Below, one piece after another: positions 11,561 through 24,600 of a stretch of DNA of 64,000 nucleotides. The stretch spans positions 1 through 64,000 of the forward strand of contig JAGVSM010001688.1 of NCBI GenBank assembly GCA_022494885.1. The letters are read 5' to 3'. This DNA is from Micrasema longulum. Lineage: Eukaryota; Arthropoda; Insecta; Trichoptera; Brachycentridae. The translations under genes and the position numbers were made by a program. The notes beneath the pieces were generated by a model. The model was not told where the DNA came from, ran no database searches, and saw only the letters and a program-made list of their open reading frames with translations. How positions within the stretch are numbered: position 1 is the first letter of the stretch; every line of letters starts with the position of its first letter.

Positions 11561-12680
11561 AAAATATTCTGCTTTTCATACAGAACACTTAATTTTATTT
11601 CGTAGATAAAATTTAAGATAAATGTTAACTTCCCATTGTAATCCGGGCCCAGGACTACAGTCCAGGACAGTAAAACGGATGCAAAAGCAGCTTATAACAA
11701 CTAAGCTCTCTTATCCTTTATAATTTTTGTATTGCCCATATACATATATTAATTACGTACTTTAAATAAAACGCAATTTATTTTATCATAAATAGGTGCA
11801 TAGATTTATCTTTCTTTAATATGTTTATGTTTTAGATAGCGTGTTTATTGATATGAATTTTTTCGGCGCATGCAAACATTTTTAGTAATTAAACGTAAGA
11901 AATGATTTATTTCACCTTTCCACTACTTATTTATTGTTAATTTATTTCATCATAATGCTATCGTTTGTTTCAGTCGTGTTTTCATTTATTTTATTTTACA
12001 GAAACATACAGTCAACAATGATTAATTACGTAATAAAGATAAGGTTGAATAGTATTTTATTTTAAAACTTTAATTCCCTTCATAATTTAAAAATAAGGAC
12101 AATAATATATTATAATCCCCGAGAGTTTTAGTATCAGAGATTTTATATCTTCGTTTAAATATACGTCATTGATCATCGAATTCATTCGGTTGTACTAGGT
12201 ATGTACGATTGTACAGCCTCCGAATGGTTTATTTGTCTGTCTTTTGTTGGAAAATTTACTTTTGTTTATTGACCTCCGTTTTAAATAAATCTTACCCCCG
12301 AAATATTTGGAAAATACATCGTATTAGATTGCGATTTCAAAAAAAATATATTTGCACTTTCAGATCCATACAGGATACTCAAACGTCTTAAGAGTAGGGA
12401 TTAACTTTAATTCTATTATTATTGGCGAAAAATGGGAATAAAACGTGTCGATTTATTGTATATTTTAACCACGTATTGTATGTATGTTTTTGATATTAGA
12501 AATGGCAAATCATTATTATTGCAAATTTTTCATTAATTTCGGAATTATTTTAATCGGCAAGTTTAGACCATAAAATTGTTATCTCAGCCGTTATCACTGA
12601 TACTACGTTATTGTTTGTAGATCAATAAATAGTAAGTCCTTGTAACCTGTACTTAATGTATTTTCTCAGAATAGCATATG
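11560..12680. other. AT-rich interval without recognised gene
   Basis: No conserved frame or clear repeat seen. Short frames such as 12209-12391 look like chance. Confidence 0.5.
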
Positions 12681-12681
12681 T

Positions 12682-13000
12682 AATGAGGGAGTTCAGTGCT
12701 ACGGATAACTAGACATAAAAAATGTTTTATTACACGTGATTAAAATTAGAGAATTTAATTGTGCGGCGTTTCTCAAAAAAATATGAAAAAAATCATAAAA
12801 ATGAACTACTTCGAAATACGTCACAAATTCTTTTGAATCAATCAATCAAGACAGTTTTGCTGAGTTGTGATAGATTTCCGGTTTCCGGGCAGTCATTTTT
12901 TTTTAGTTTAGTGTATTTTGACCCTACGGGGCTCTACTTTTAAATATCAGCACAACTCACCGACGACAACTCGCGACGTCATATTTTAAAAATATAATAA
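12682..13000 (+). mobile_element. MITE family A, copy 2 (right end missing)
   Basis: Left end ATGAGGGAGTTCAGTGCTAC, then TTATTACACGTGATTAAAAT, TTTAATTGTGCGGCG and GATTTCCGGTTTCCGGGCAG, as in the other copies. It fades out after GCGACGTCATATTTTA, with no inverted right terminus. Confidence 0.7.
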
Positions 13001-13237
13001 TGTTTTAAAATAAAATACAAACACAAAATTTAATCTAAAGCACGATTGTTATATTTTTTTATAGGTTTTTCAAAAATTATGAACATAAATCACCAAAATA
13101 AAATGTATGATGCTCACTGCAAACTAATTAACCTTGTTTATTGTTTCATTATAAGGGCTAAATTATAATTAACTACGGTAAGTTTTCCATGTACTGAAAA
13201 TACTGTTTTAGAATCACAAAATCCCACCAACCGTTCA

Positions 13238-13760
13238 CTATAGTCCTTAAAATATAGGTTGATTAGAATGATATTTGTCAGAAAAAGTAACGACATAACT
13301 TTGTAGTAACGTTAAAGGAGTTATTTACATTGACACACAAAAAATCATTCGTATCTGGCGTGTTGATTTATTTTTTTAATACAATGCTTAACACATAAAT
13401 CAACATTAACATATAAAATCAGCTTTAAAAATAAAATAAACCTAATTATTAACGACGTTCTTACAAGGTTACATCATTTTGCAAAAACGTTAGAGATGGG
13501 ACAAATTGATCGAATAAAAAAATAATTCATTTGATGTTGTTCATAAAAAAATAATAAATGTCCTATTTTTTGGGGAACAATTGTGTTAAACAATAATAGG
13601 CTTGTTTTTGCGTTTTTTATATCAATTCTCGGAAACAGAGTTTCATGATTGCATGAAATAACTGATAAAATAGATTTGATCAGTGATCAGTAATTTCCAT
13701 CACTAATGAAATTAGTTTGACAGCTGTCATTCTAATAAAGCTATATTTTAAGGACTATAG
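13238..13760. mobile_element. TIR element (MITE), about 520 bp
   Basis: Termini CTATAGTCCTTAAAATATAG at 13238 and its inverse at 13741-13760 extend inward to about 44 bp with a few mismatches (TTAGAATGATATTTGTCAG versus TTAGAATGACAGCTGTCAA). No coding capacity. Confidence 0.75.
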
Positions 13761-14744
13761 CTCTGTTTTCCGGGCGTCCACCTAGTAAATTTGATTTTTT
13801 TATGCTATTTGGTAGAGGACCTTAGTATTCTAGATACATTTTATATTTATTATAGAACATGGTTAGAATGATAAATTACTCTGGTAGGTACCTGATTATT
13901 TTTATTTTGGGTGTAAACATTTATAGTATTTATTCTACAGCCCACAACTTTTTTTGAAATTAGAACCAACTATGCATAATAATCTCTGTAATTATGTAAA
14001 ATGTCAAAAATGTTTAAGAAAATAAAAACTTGTCTCCACTTTGTTATCCACAACAGTTCATCCGAAATGCAAAAGCGATGTTTTATGATGAAATGTATAA
14101 CTTTCAAATATAATATTATACAAATTTGAGGTTTATTGTAACAAACCCACCAAATGGATTGAAGTTTCTATCGCTTGCTGCGAAAATTATGTACTTAATG
14201 TTTATTGTACAATTAGGTATGTTATTTCAGTTTGATATTGCCGCTGACATATTAATACAATGGAAATATGTAAAAATAACAACAATACATACTATTTTTG
14301 CATTAATATGTTGATGGGTATTTCAATATATTTTTCGCAAGTTTTATGGCACATTGTTTTTTTTTCGCATCATGAAAAATTTATGTACTATGGAATATTG
14401 TTTGCATATTTTTAAACAGTATTTTTTTAGAAAATAAAGTTTACTCGGGTATATTTTGTAATACTTAAAAATTAAAATGTCAAATTTAATTGTGCATGTC
14501 ATTTAGTGAAATCAAATAAGCAATTATGTTCAAATAAAATTTGGAATGGACAACAATTATAGCTAAATATTGTTTGACCACTATCTTTATTGAAAGAAAA
14601 ATTTAACATAATTTCATTTGAGACAATAATTGTAAGCCAATAGAGTGGTTCTAAAGAAATGTACCTGTATTGTTATATTATACAGTTCTACTTCACTTTT
14701 ATCGTATTTTGCCACTATTATTACCCTAAAACTAGACGTTTCGC

Positions 14745-14875
14745 GCTGAGTGGGACAAACGGCTCGTATGACGTTTTCGCCCCATACTTGAACTCAATGT
14801 TTATTAGAAGCGCAGTCAGCGGGCATGACGTATGACGTCAAAATGACGTGACGTCAAGTGCGAGCCGTTTTGTAG
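14745..14875. promoter_or_regulatory. Cluster of CRE-like TGACGTCA sites in a small inverted repeat
   Basis: ACAAACGGCTCGTATGACG at 14754 is mirrored by GTCAAGTGCGAGCCGTTTTG at 14855-14874. Between them lie GTATGACGTCAAAATGACGT and GACGTCAAG, giving several ACGTCA/TGACGT cores. The block sits 650 bp upstream of the first visible flippase exon. It may be an enhancer or promoter element, or a remnant of a palindromic mobile element. Confidence 0.35.
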
Positions 14876-15029
14876 TTGTTCTTTTTTAAAAGGAAACTTT
14901 TTTTGAATACATTGATGGTTATATCATTAGAATCGTAAAAATCCGCTCTAAATATATATGAACAATATTTTGAGGTCCAAATATTTGTAGACAAGGACTG
15001 GATTCAACTCCCTAGGGAGCTGTTTATAA

Positions 15030-15411
15030 TAACATATTACAACAGGGATGAAGAACATTTAGAGAAGGTAATATAGAAGTCTAGGCATCTACAGGTCTTA
15101 TGACCTGTCATTGGCTGGTTTAAGTGCTTAGTATGCATTTAAACCCATTTGCCTGGTATGCACGTGAAATAATTCAATCAGATAAATCTCACCCGCATAA
15201 ATAAAGGTTTCAGCTCTTTAACTTCACAAATATCAACAGATGAAAGAACTGAAGGAATAAAGATGTTCAAATATGGGCAGAATGGTGAATGTTACACAGT
15301 GTGTAAAATGGCCACTTATACCAGCCAATGACAGGTAATAAGCCCTGTAGATGCCTAGACTTCTATATTACCATCTCTAAAATGTTCTTTATCTCTGTTG
15401 TAATATGTTAC
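15030..15411. mobile_element. MITE family B with about 85-bp TIRs, intact copy
   Basis: TAACATATTACAACAGGGAT at the left is the inverse of ATCTCTGTTGTAATATGTTA at the right. The arms continue through GGTAATATAGAAGTCTAGGC and ACCTGTCATTGGCTGG. Ends in TA, consistent with a TA target site but not proof. A related partial copy lies at 38085-38290. Confidence 0.8.
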
Positions 15412-15529
15412 TAAATATGTGTTATGTTTTTATTGTCATTCCCAACTTGTGAAAATACCCTGTTGTAATTGTATATTTATATAATTTATTTTGTTATGTG
15501 CATTTCTCACTATGTTTTTTTGGTTTCAG

Positions 15530-15659
15530 ATGAAGATGATGCGACAACATCAGCGGCCACAGAAGGAGTGGGAGGAACGAACGAACACAGAATCATCTTC
15601 GTCAACGGACCACAACCAACCAAATTCTGCAATAACCATATCACCACCGCCAAATACAG
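15530..15659 (+). CDS. ATP8A: ATP8A first visible coding exon (N-terminal)
   Basis: A polypyrimidine tract and CAG precede the exon and AG|GT ends it. It enters in phase 1 (the first codon is completed as D if the missing base is G) and reads [13 protein letters not shown], then [20 protein letters not shown], which is the conserved N-terminal segment of ATP8A proteins. An in-frame ATG at 15496 lies in the upstream intron or 5' region. It would only be used if transcription began just upstream, and the splice-site context argues against it. Confidence 0.9.
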
Positions 15660-18600
15660 GTTATATTCTAATGCATTTTTTTTATCCAAAAAAGGTTGTC
15701 TCATGCACTAGAGCTCTGGGTTCGATTCCTAGTGGAACCACAAATATCACATGTGAATTTTCTCTAACCTGGGTGTTATATTTAGTAATTTATTTCTATA
15801 TATTGTGAGCATACAGCGAAAAGTGGCCAAGTCAAATTTTGTGATTTTGATATTTTTTGACCAAGTTTTAGTGTTGGGGCGTATCTTTTACTGAAAAAAA
15901 AACCAAATCAAGTCAGTCCATGAACATTATCTATATATGCTAAGATAGTATGCTAAGATGAAACATTGCTAATGCTTTGTACTATGTAAAGCAAAATAAA
16001 CTTTTTTAGTTCATATTTAGTTGCTGTAATTCACCACTGTCATTGTAATGTAATTGTTGTGGTGCAAAAATAAATTAAATATCCATGTAAAACCTTAAAT
16101 CTTGGTTTTCCAACAAACAAGAATTTTTACTTGGTCAGTTTTCGGTGTGTGCTCACAATATGCCCAGTGGGCATTTACAAGAACAATATAAATTAAATGA
16201 TAGAAAAAAACTAGACGTAGTATTATTAAGTAAAGGTACAAGAATGTAGACGAAACCATCAATCTGTAAAAAAGGAAGAGGGGGAACGAAATTGGACTAG
16301 AGGAGAATGGAAGAGGAAGAGAGATGGTTATATTCTAATTTCATTTACTGATCTCACGAAAGAAGACAACTTGTTATCAAGAAATTAAGACTGAGATATT
16401 TGTCGGCGGATCTCAGAATTCCAGGCAAGGCGGAGTGAAAACCATAATTAGTTCTATGGTCTTCAGTATGAAAAGGTCAATTTTATCTTAGGTTTTCTTG
16501 TTGGGATATTAAATGTTAAAGAGCTCAATAGTTCAGGCGCATCAACGAGTGAATCGAGGATTTCAAATATGATAACAAGTCGTACTTATTTCGAGGATCT
16601 TGAAGAGTAAGATAGTTTTTAGCTCATAATGTGTATATTCGCTAATTCACCACTATAATTTATTAGGCTTCTTGACCTATTATGGTGCAAAAAATAAAAC
16701 AATTTGCTTTCCATGTAAACAAATTGTATTTAACCGGGTTGTGGTCTCATGGTAGTTTTGGTGGATTCACGGATCAGTGGTCCAAAGTCTGAACCTTGCT
16801 ATACTGCAAATTGATTCCAACTAGTTGGAAATACCTAGCCCTAAAATAAAATTTTGTATTTGAATAAGTAATTTGAAAAAATATAATTATTTGATATTTT
16901 TATTTTTTATTTTCAGCACCATAAGCTTTGTGCCGTGCTTCCTGTTTGAGCAGTTCCGTCGCTACTCCAACTGCTTCTTTCTCCTCATTGCTCTTCTGCA
17001 GCAGATACCGGATGTGTCCCCCACCGGTCGCTGGACCACCCTCACTCCTCTTGTCTTTATTCTTGCTGTGAGCGCTATCAAGGAAATAGCCGAGGACTGG
17101 GTACTGATTATAACTTGTTACTATTACTAGACGGGCAGGCTACACTATTACTATACTCCTCTCTTGTTTATCCCATATGTTCACATAACAATTTACCTAT
17201 TTTGATTCGGTTTGTGGGACTTAGAAGTAAAAATCATGATTGCTCCTAATCATGAGTGTCACCAAAAATACATCTTGTTTTTCGGGAGCGAGGCAAAGAA
17301 AAGAGAGACAATACTTATATACTCTCCAATCTCTTATCCCTAATTATATACTCTCTGTGGGTAGTTTTACATACAAAACTAAAATATGTACTAGGAATCT
17401 ATAAATCGAGCATCACCAAATCTAAACACCTCCAATTCTGAAACATTTCCCCCTTACATACTTCGTAGGTAAAACAAAACCAGGTCATGTTGATTATAAA
17501 ATTTTATTGACATTTATAGAAGATTAATTTTATTTTCTCATTGCTTATCACATTTTTTCTTACACAATAATTGCTAATTATTATGTTGATAATCTCTACA
17601 TAAACTTAATACTATAAGAAAGTTCTATATCATTCTTAGTAATTTCATAATACACTTGGGACCATTGATATTATGATTTTACAAATTGTAATTAACTTTA
17701 CATTATCATGTTTTTGTAGAAACGTCATAGGGCTGATGATGAAATCAACCACCGGGATATTGAAGTATTGCGAGATGGACAATGGCAAAAGATTCAATGG
17801 AGACACCTTCAGGTTGGAGATATCTGTAAGGTCCAGAAAGATGATTTCTTTCCAGCTGATCTCATTCTCATTTCATCAAGGTATTTTTATTTTGCCTATA
17901 AAAATATTATTGTATTTGTTACTCCTTTGATGAGTAAAAAAACCACACAACAGTTTCAGTAAAAGTTAGTAAAAATTGGCAGTTCTTTAGTTATTAGTAG
18001 TTATTACCTCTGGAATTCTTCAGCCATTTTGCTAGAAGAAATAAATATGGAATCTATTGCTTGATAATGTTAGGTAAAATTGAAAGGATAAAGGGAAAAA
18101 AATCTTTCCTAGTCATGAAATATGCACCTGTAGACTGGACTCTGATCTAGGGGAGAATACAAGAAGAATAATTACAATAAGGTAATTCACAGGAAGGTTT
18201 ACCTTTGCTTTCGGTTTTTTACTTCATTAAAAATGAAACTTTAGAAATTTTACATTTATGTTCACTAAACCTTTTATCACCAGAAATTATAAAATACCAT
18301 TGTTTTTTAGTGAGCCTCAGGCTATTTCCTTCATCGAGACATCTAACCTGGATGGAGAGACCAACTTGAAGATCCGCCAAGCACACCCAGAGACTGCCCG
18401 ACTCCTGGAGACGGGTGATCTGTCCCGCTTCTCAGCCACCGTGGAGTGCGAGCAACCTAACCGCCACCTCTATGAGTTCACAGGAAACTTTAAAGAGACT
18501 AATAAAAAGTATGTTGCAATCATTTCCGTGTCCTTATTTTATTTTAAAATCCCTTTAGATGTCTCTTTAAGTGAGTGACGTTTAATGCTAACAAGATGTT

Positions 18601-21600
18601 TTTAAATAAAATTTTAATTTACAAGTATATTTTAGATTTATTTTTTATTATGATTTTAATGAAAATCTGTCTTTTACAATTTTTTGTCTTGCTTTATACT
18701 CAATACCTTCTTTGATCCTTTAGAAATTTAAATGCATAAAAATAAATTAACCCTTTCTTAATTATTTTAAACAAAATGGATTATTCTAGGACTGTACCCC
18801 TGGGTCCCGATCAGATGTTACTACGCGGGGCCATGTTGAGGAATACATCTTGGATATTCGGAGTAGTGATATATACCGGACACGACTCCAAGTTGATGAG
18901 GAACTCTACCAAGGCACCCCTCAAAAGGTCCACAGTAGACAGACTCACCAATACACAGATCCTCATGCTATTTGTCATACTCCTCGTTCTCTGCATTCTC
19001 AGTGCTGTCCTTAATGAAGTTTGGACCAATCAGAGAATGGATAGTGATTGGTATATTGGTTTAAAGGGTGAGTAAAAATAAAGCTGTATTTAAAAAAAAT
19101 ATACGTATTCTCAAATAATTTAATTCTTATATGTGAATTCTTTTATTTACAGCAACTACAAACAAAAATATTGGTTTCAATCTTCTCACGTTTATAATTT
19201 TATACAACAATTTGATTCCAATATCTCTACAAGTTACAGCCGAAATAGTTAGATTTATGCAGGTAGAAATTTCTTGTTTTTCCTTCAAACATTATGTTAA
19301 TTATTGAACCAGTCTTTACTTGAACTTCTAGTGTTCATTATATTAAAAGGTTTTCTGTGTAAATTGTGACCAATTTTGATGGTTTTATTATACAGGCAAT
19401 TTTCATTTCGATGGATGAAGAAATGTACCACGCAGAAAGTAACACACCAGCTATGGCAAGAACCTCCAATTTGAATGAAGAATTGGGAATGGTGAAGTAC
19501 ATATTTAGCGATAAGACGGGCACATTAACTAGGAATGTTATGGAATTTAAAAGATGTTCCATAGCGGAAATTCTCTATTCTCCACCAGCCTCCCCCGAAG
19601 ATTTGGAACAAAGCATGTTTTACCAAAATCTGAAGCAAAATCATCCAACTGCATCTGTTATACGTGAGTTTATGGTACTCCTAGCTGTGTGCCATACCGT
19701 CATTCCAGAGAAAGATGAAAATGGGGAAATTAACTATCATGCTGCTTCTCCAGGTTATAATTGAATTATTTTTATATTTGTGTCTTGTAATCAAATCACT
19801 TAGTGTTACCGCTCATGGTAGAAATCACATTTTTTTATCCCATATTATGAACATTGTGTACCCACAGATTGTTCTATCATATTAACACATTTTATGCGGG
19901 CTTCTCTACAATATAACAGGTTAATCTAGTGGGCAAAAATCGGGAAATAATTAAATAATTATTACTTTTTTATGAATATTTTCACATTGGTTAACTATCT
20001 AACTTCAATATTTTATTATTTGAATACATTAATTTATTTCATTCATTAACATATGAAGACTGGATGAAAGAAACATGCTTAGTAAATAATAGATTCTTTT
20101 TTAATTTTTTTCACTTTTTTTACTGACCAATCATACTTCTTCTGCGTGATCTAAAACTTTTTGACCACTTAGTTGATGCCTGATAATATTTAGTAAGTTT
20201 TTTGTAAGTTTAAGTAAGTTAAAACGTATAAATTGGCATATTTAACTCAAATTCAACTGGGCACATGCGGACTTGTGAATTCTTCTTCAGAAGTCAAATT
20301 TTTAGAGACGCATTGGTTCCATACAATCTATGGACGGACGCACATGTCGTGTACGTAAATGAAACAACAGTTTATCGTATTTTTTATAGATGTGTAATTT
20401 AGAGCTTCTTGAAGCATTGACATAAAATACTCGGGACGAAATAATAAAGTAGATCTACCTTTCCCACCTTTAAAGTGCAGCCGGCGTAGCGGCTATTTCT
20501 GCCCTTCCCGCTGATAAGCACCAGTCGGGGGTGCGAGTAGAGCTACCTTTCCGACATAAAGTGGGTTAATATTATATTATATTTACAGATGAACGAGCTC
20601 TTGTATTCGGTGCATCTAAGTTTGGGTTTGTGTTTGATACTCGGACTCCAAATTTCGTTGAGATTATTATAATGGGTAATCGAGAAAAATATGAAATATT
20701 AAATGTCCTTGAATTCACCTCAACTAGAAAACGAATGTCGGTCATTGTTAGGACTCCTACGGGTAAATATTATTTTCAAAATAAAATTTTCTGTATCTGA
20801 CTAATAAATTATTACACCATTTTAATATGTGAATTTCCAGGGGAAATAAAGTTATTATGTAAGGGAGCTGACACTGTTATCTATGAGAGACTCAGTACCC
20901 AAGGTCAGAAGTACGGAGAAATAACCCTCAGTCACTTAGAGCACTTCGCTACTGAGGGACTTCGAACCCTTTGCTGCGCTGTAGCTGATGTCCCCATACA
21001 GTTCTATGAGGTAAATACGCTTAGAAAATTTGCTTTACTAAATATGATACATTATTTGTAGCCATCAAGTAATCTCCATGTCATTTTACTTTGTAGGAAT
21101 GGAAGCATACATACCACAAAGCCAGAACGTCAATGAATTACAGAGAGCAAAAAATAGAAGAAGCTGCCAAGCTAATTGAAAATAATTTAAGGCTCTTAGG
21201 AGCGACTGCGATTGAAGATAAATTGCAGGTAAAAATTTTAATGATCTTGTTAATGTGTGATTCTAGTAATCGATTCAACAACTTAATATTTTGGATGATT
21301 TTTTCCAGGACGGAGTACCTGAAACAATAGCGGCACTTATAAAGGCTGATATAAATGTTTGGATCTTAACTGGAGACAAACAAGAGACTGCAATTAATAT
21401 TGGATATTCCGCACGGCTGATAGTTCAAGGAATGCCACTATTAATATTGAACGAAGATAGTTTAGATGTAAGACTAGTAAATATTTATTCACTGCAGCAA
21501 CCATTATATTATAGAACATCGGTTATAATATTGTTGCTTTGTTTTCAGCACACTAGAGACACTATACTAAGGCACAATGCAGACTTAGGTGACAACCTGA

Positions 21601-24600
21601 AGAAGCCAAATGACATTGCACTGATTATTGATGGAAAAACACTGAAGTACGCACTAAGCTGCGATCTCCGAACTGAGTTTCTGGATCTCTGTATATCTTG
21701 TAAGGTGGCAATCTGTTGCCGAGTGTCTCCAATACAGAAAGCAGAGGTAAATTTTCCCATTTTTTCTTATTTGTATCTATTATAGCGATGATATTTATTT
21801 GTTATATTTTAGTAACAATGTTTTTCTTTAGGTGGTTGAGTTGGTATCGAAACATACCAACTCTGTATCTCTGGCGATTGGAGATGGGGCTAACGATGTC
21901 GCAATGATCCAGCGAGCGGCTGTGGGAGTCGGGATATCGGGTATGGAAGGACTGCAGGCAGTTTGTGCTTCCGACTACAGTATAGCTCAGGTGAGTTATT
22001 TTTACTTCATCATTAGCCCTCTCGTGTCCAATGGTAAACATAGGCCTCCCTCTTCAATCTCCCTATCCTGAGTGAACTGCGTACAACCACTACCCGCAGC
22101 CCGTCTTATGTCATCAGACCACCTTGCCTGAGACCTGCTGACACTTCTTCTGTCTGTTCTGGGTCACCATTCCAGGACTTTGTAAGTCCATTTCTGGTTG
22201 GCAACCCCGTGGTCCTCATCGGTGACCTTTGATCTCGTTCTTATCCACGTGTTAGTTCTTCTGCCTCTAATTCTTGCCATTATATATTTTTGGACTCGAT
22301 TTTGATTTTTGTACCAAATATGTATGTGACTATTTATGACCCATGCTTTTATGCACAACATGAAATGCAATCCTGAAACTCTAAATATGTTACAGCATAT
22401 AACTGATTGATATATTTATTTATTTATGCTTTGTTGAGTTACAACATCTTGAGAATTAATATAAACGAAATAAATTGATATTCAATTATGTATGCAAATG
22501 GTATTTTTATTTTCCAGTTTCGATTTCTACTGCGATTGCTTTTGGTACATGGTGCGTGGAATTATAGCAGAATGTGCAAACTAATTTTGTATAGTTTTTA
22601 CAAAAACATCTGCCTTTATGTTATTGAATTGTGGTTTGCCATTTACTCTGGTTGGTGAGTATTTTTATTTACCTTCTGAAATATGAATTGAATATGTGAT
22701 TTATTAATACTTTAATTAAGGACCGTTTTCACAAAGCGAAATTTCTACAAAAAAACCAAATGCGTTTTTTTATTGAAATGGGTTCTTCTATGTGAGCTTT
22801 ATCGATCGGTGAAACAAAACGATATATATGCGAAGTTGTAGCGGTTCAAATATTGTGAATTTTTACAAAACGAAATAACCAGACTACATAGAGTTTTCAC
22901 AAAGCGAAATATCTACATATTTTTTTGGGGTGTTAAGTTTTTTAAAATCGAAAAAAAAACACAAACAAAACATGATTTTGGCCAAGAAAAAAGAAGTATA
23001 ATAATAATAAAATAATATTATTTGAAATATATTTTGATGTCACTTTATTTGTGCTATTATGTATGTAAAAAATATATAGGAGGTAAATACCTAAATGTGT
23101 ATATTTACATAGGTACTTAGATATGTCAGTAGACATATAATTTTACAAAAAAACAGTTTAAAATGATTTCATGCAAAAGTAAACTTATTTAATTCCCAAC
23201 ATAAATCAATTTTCCATACATTCCTATCACAAAAATATGTAGATATTTATTTTTTGTGAAAATTCGTGAATTTAGAACATTTTTAATAAATAATTTGACC
23301 GATTCTACATTGTTGATTTTTAGTACACGTGTAAGGATTTTATATATCTATAAACAGTAATTTTTTTAAAATTTAAAATCGTAATACTTTTATTTTTAAC
23401 ATGAAAAAACCTTCTCCTGAAAAATTTACATTTTGTAGATATTTCGCTTTGTTAAAACGGCCCTCAATTATTCTTGGGCAATTATAACTAATATTTATTA
23501 TATCTATTTTTTTTCTTTATTTGCCTGTGTTGATTTATTTCAGGTCCGGCCAAATTCTGTTTGAAAGGTGGACTATTGGGTTATACAACGTTGCATTTAC
23601 CGCTATGCCCCCATTTGCAATGGGAATTTTTGATAAAGTGTGTTCAGCTGAAACTATGTTAAAGGTACTTACTGTGCAAACATTAATTTTTTTCCCTATG
23701 TAATTTTAAAAGCATTAATTTGTCCACCACGCCTAATGTATGTATCTGGTCTATCTGGTCTCTGAATGTTGTTGATTGTTATAGAAATAATTTGGAGAGT
23801 GAAATGAAATTGTGTTTTTATGAATAGTTCATGTATTTTGATCCATTATAATATTTTAATTAATTTTTACATTTTCAGCACCCAGGATTATATGCTCCTT
23901 CTCAACGTGGAGTTTTGTTCAATGTGAAGGTGTTCTGGGTTTGGGTGTTCAACGCCCTTATCCATTCAGTTTTTCTCTTTTGGTTGCCGATGTTTGTTAC
24001 GCAGAATCACATTCTATGGGGAAACGGAAGAGATGGGGGATATCTTGTCATGGGAAATTATGTCTATACAGTAAGTCTTAATAGCTCAATTTTATACTTT
24101 CACTCGCCCAAAATGCTCTTCACAAAAATCACACTGAAGATGCAGTTTAATGTATGTACAGTCTATGTATATATTATTCATAACATAAAATACTTTAAAA
24201 GATAGTCACAAATCTCAGTAAGTCAACTTAGTACAAAAATACGTAGTTAAGCTGTGTTCTTGAGGTGATATCTCACAAAAATACCACTCAAATATCTATG
24301 GGTGATATAGTAAATGCCTTACTTTTCAGGAGACAGTTTTTTGTGTCTCAAACATTGCTGGAATCAAATATATCATTGAAAGAATATCGTTTTTTTCTCC
24401 GTACTTATAGGAATTGAATTATTTATATTAATCGGGAATACATAGTTATAGCTTTCAATGTTATGTCGTTTGAGGCATAAAGTTAAAAAAGGTTCTTCTT
24501 TGAGCAAACTTTTTTGTAGCCGATAACTATTAAATATATTTTGTGTAATAAAGTACAATGACCATATTATCCTTAATACTTATACTTAATACTTATCCTT

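Noticed and set aside
15491..15808. Open frame beginning [19 protein letters not shown] over the first flippase exon
   Set aside because: It is a different frame from the conserved ATP8A reading ([13 protein letters not shown]) and runs through both splice sites.
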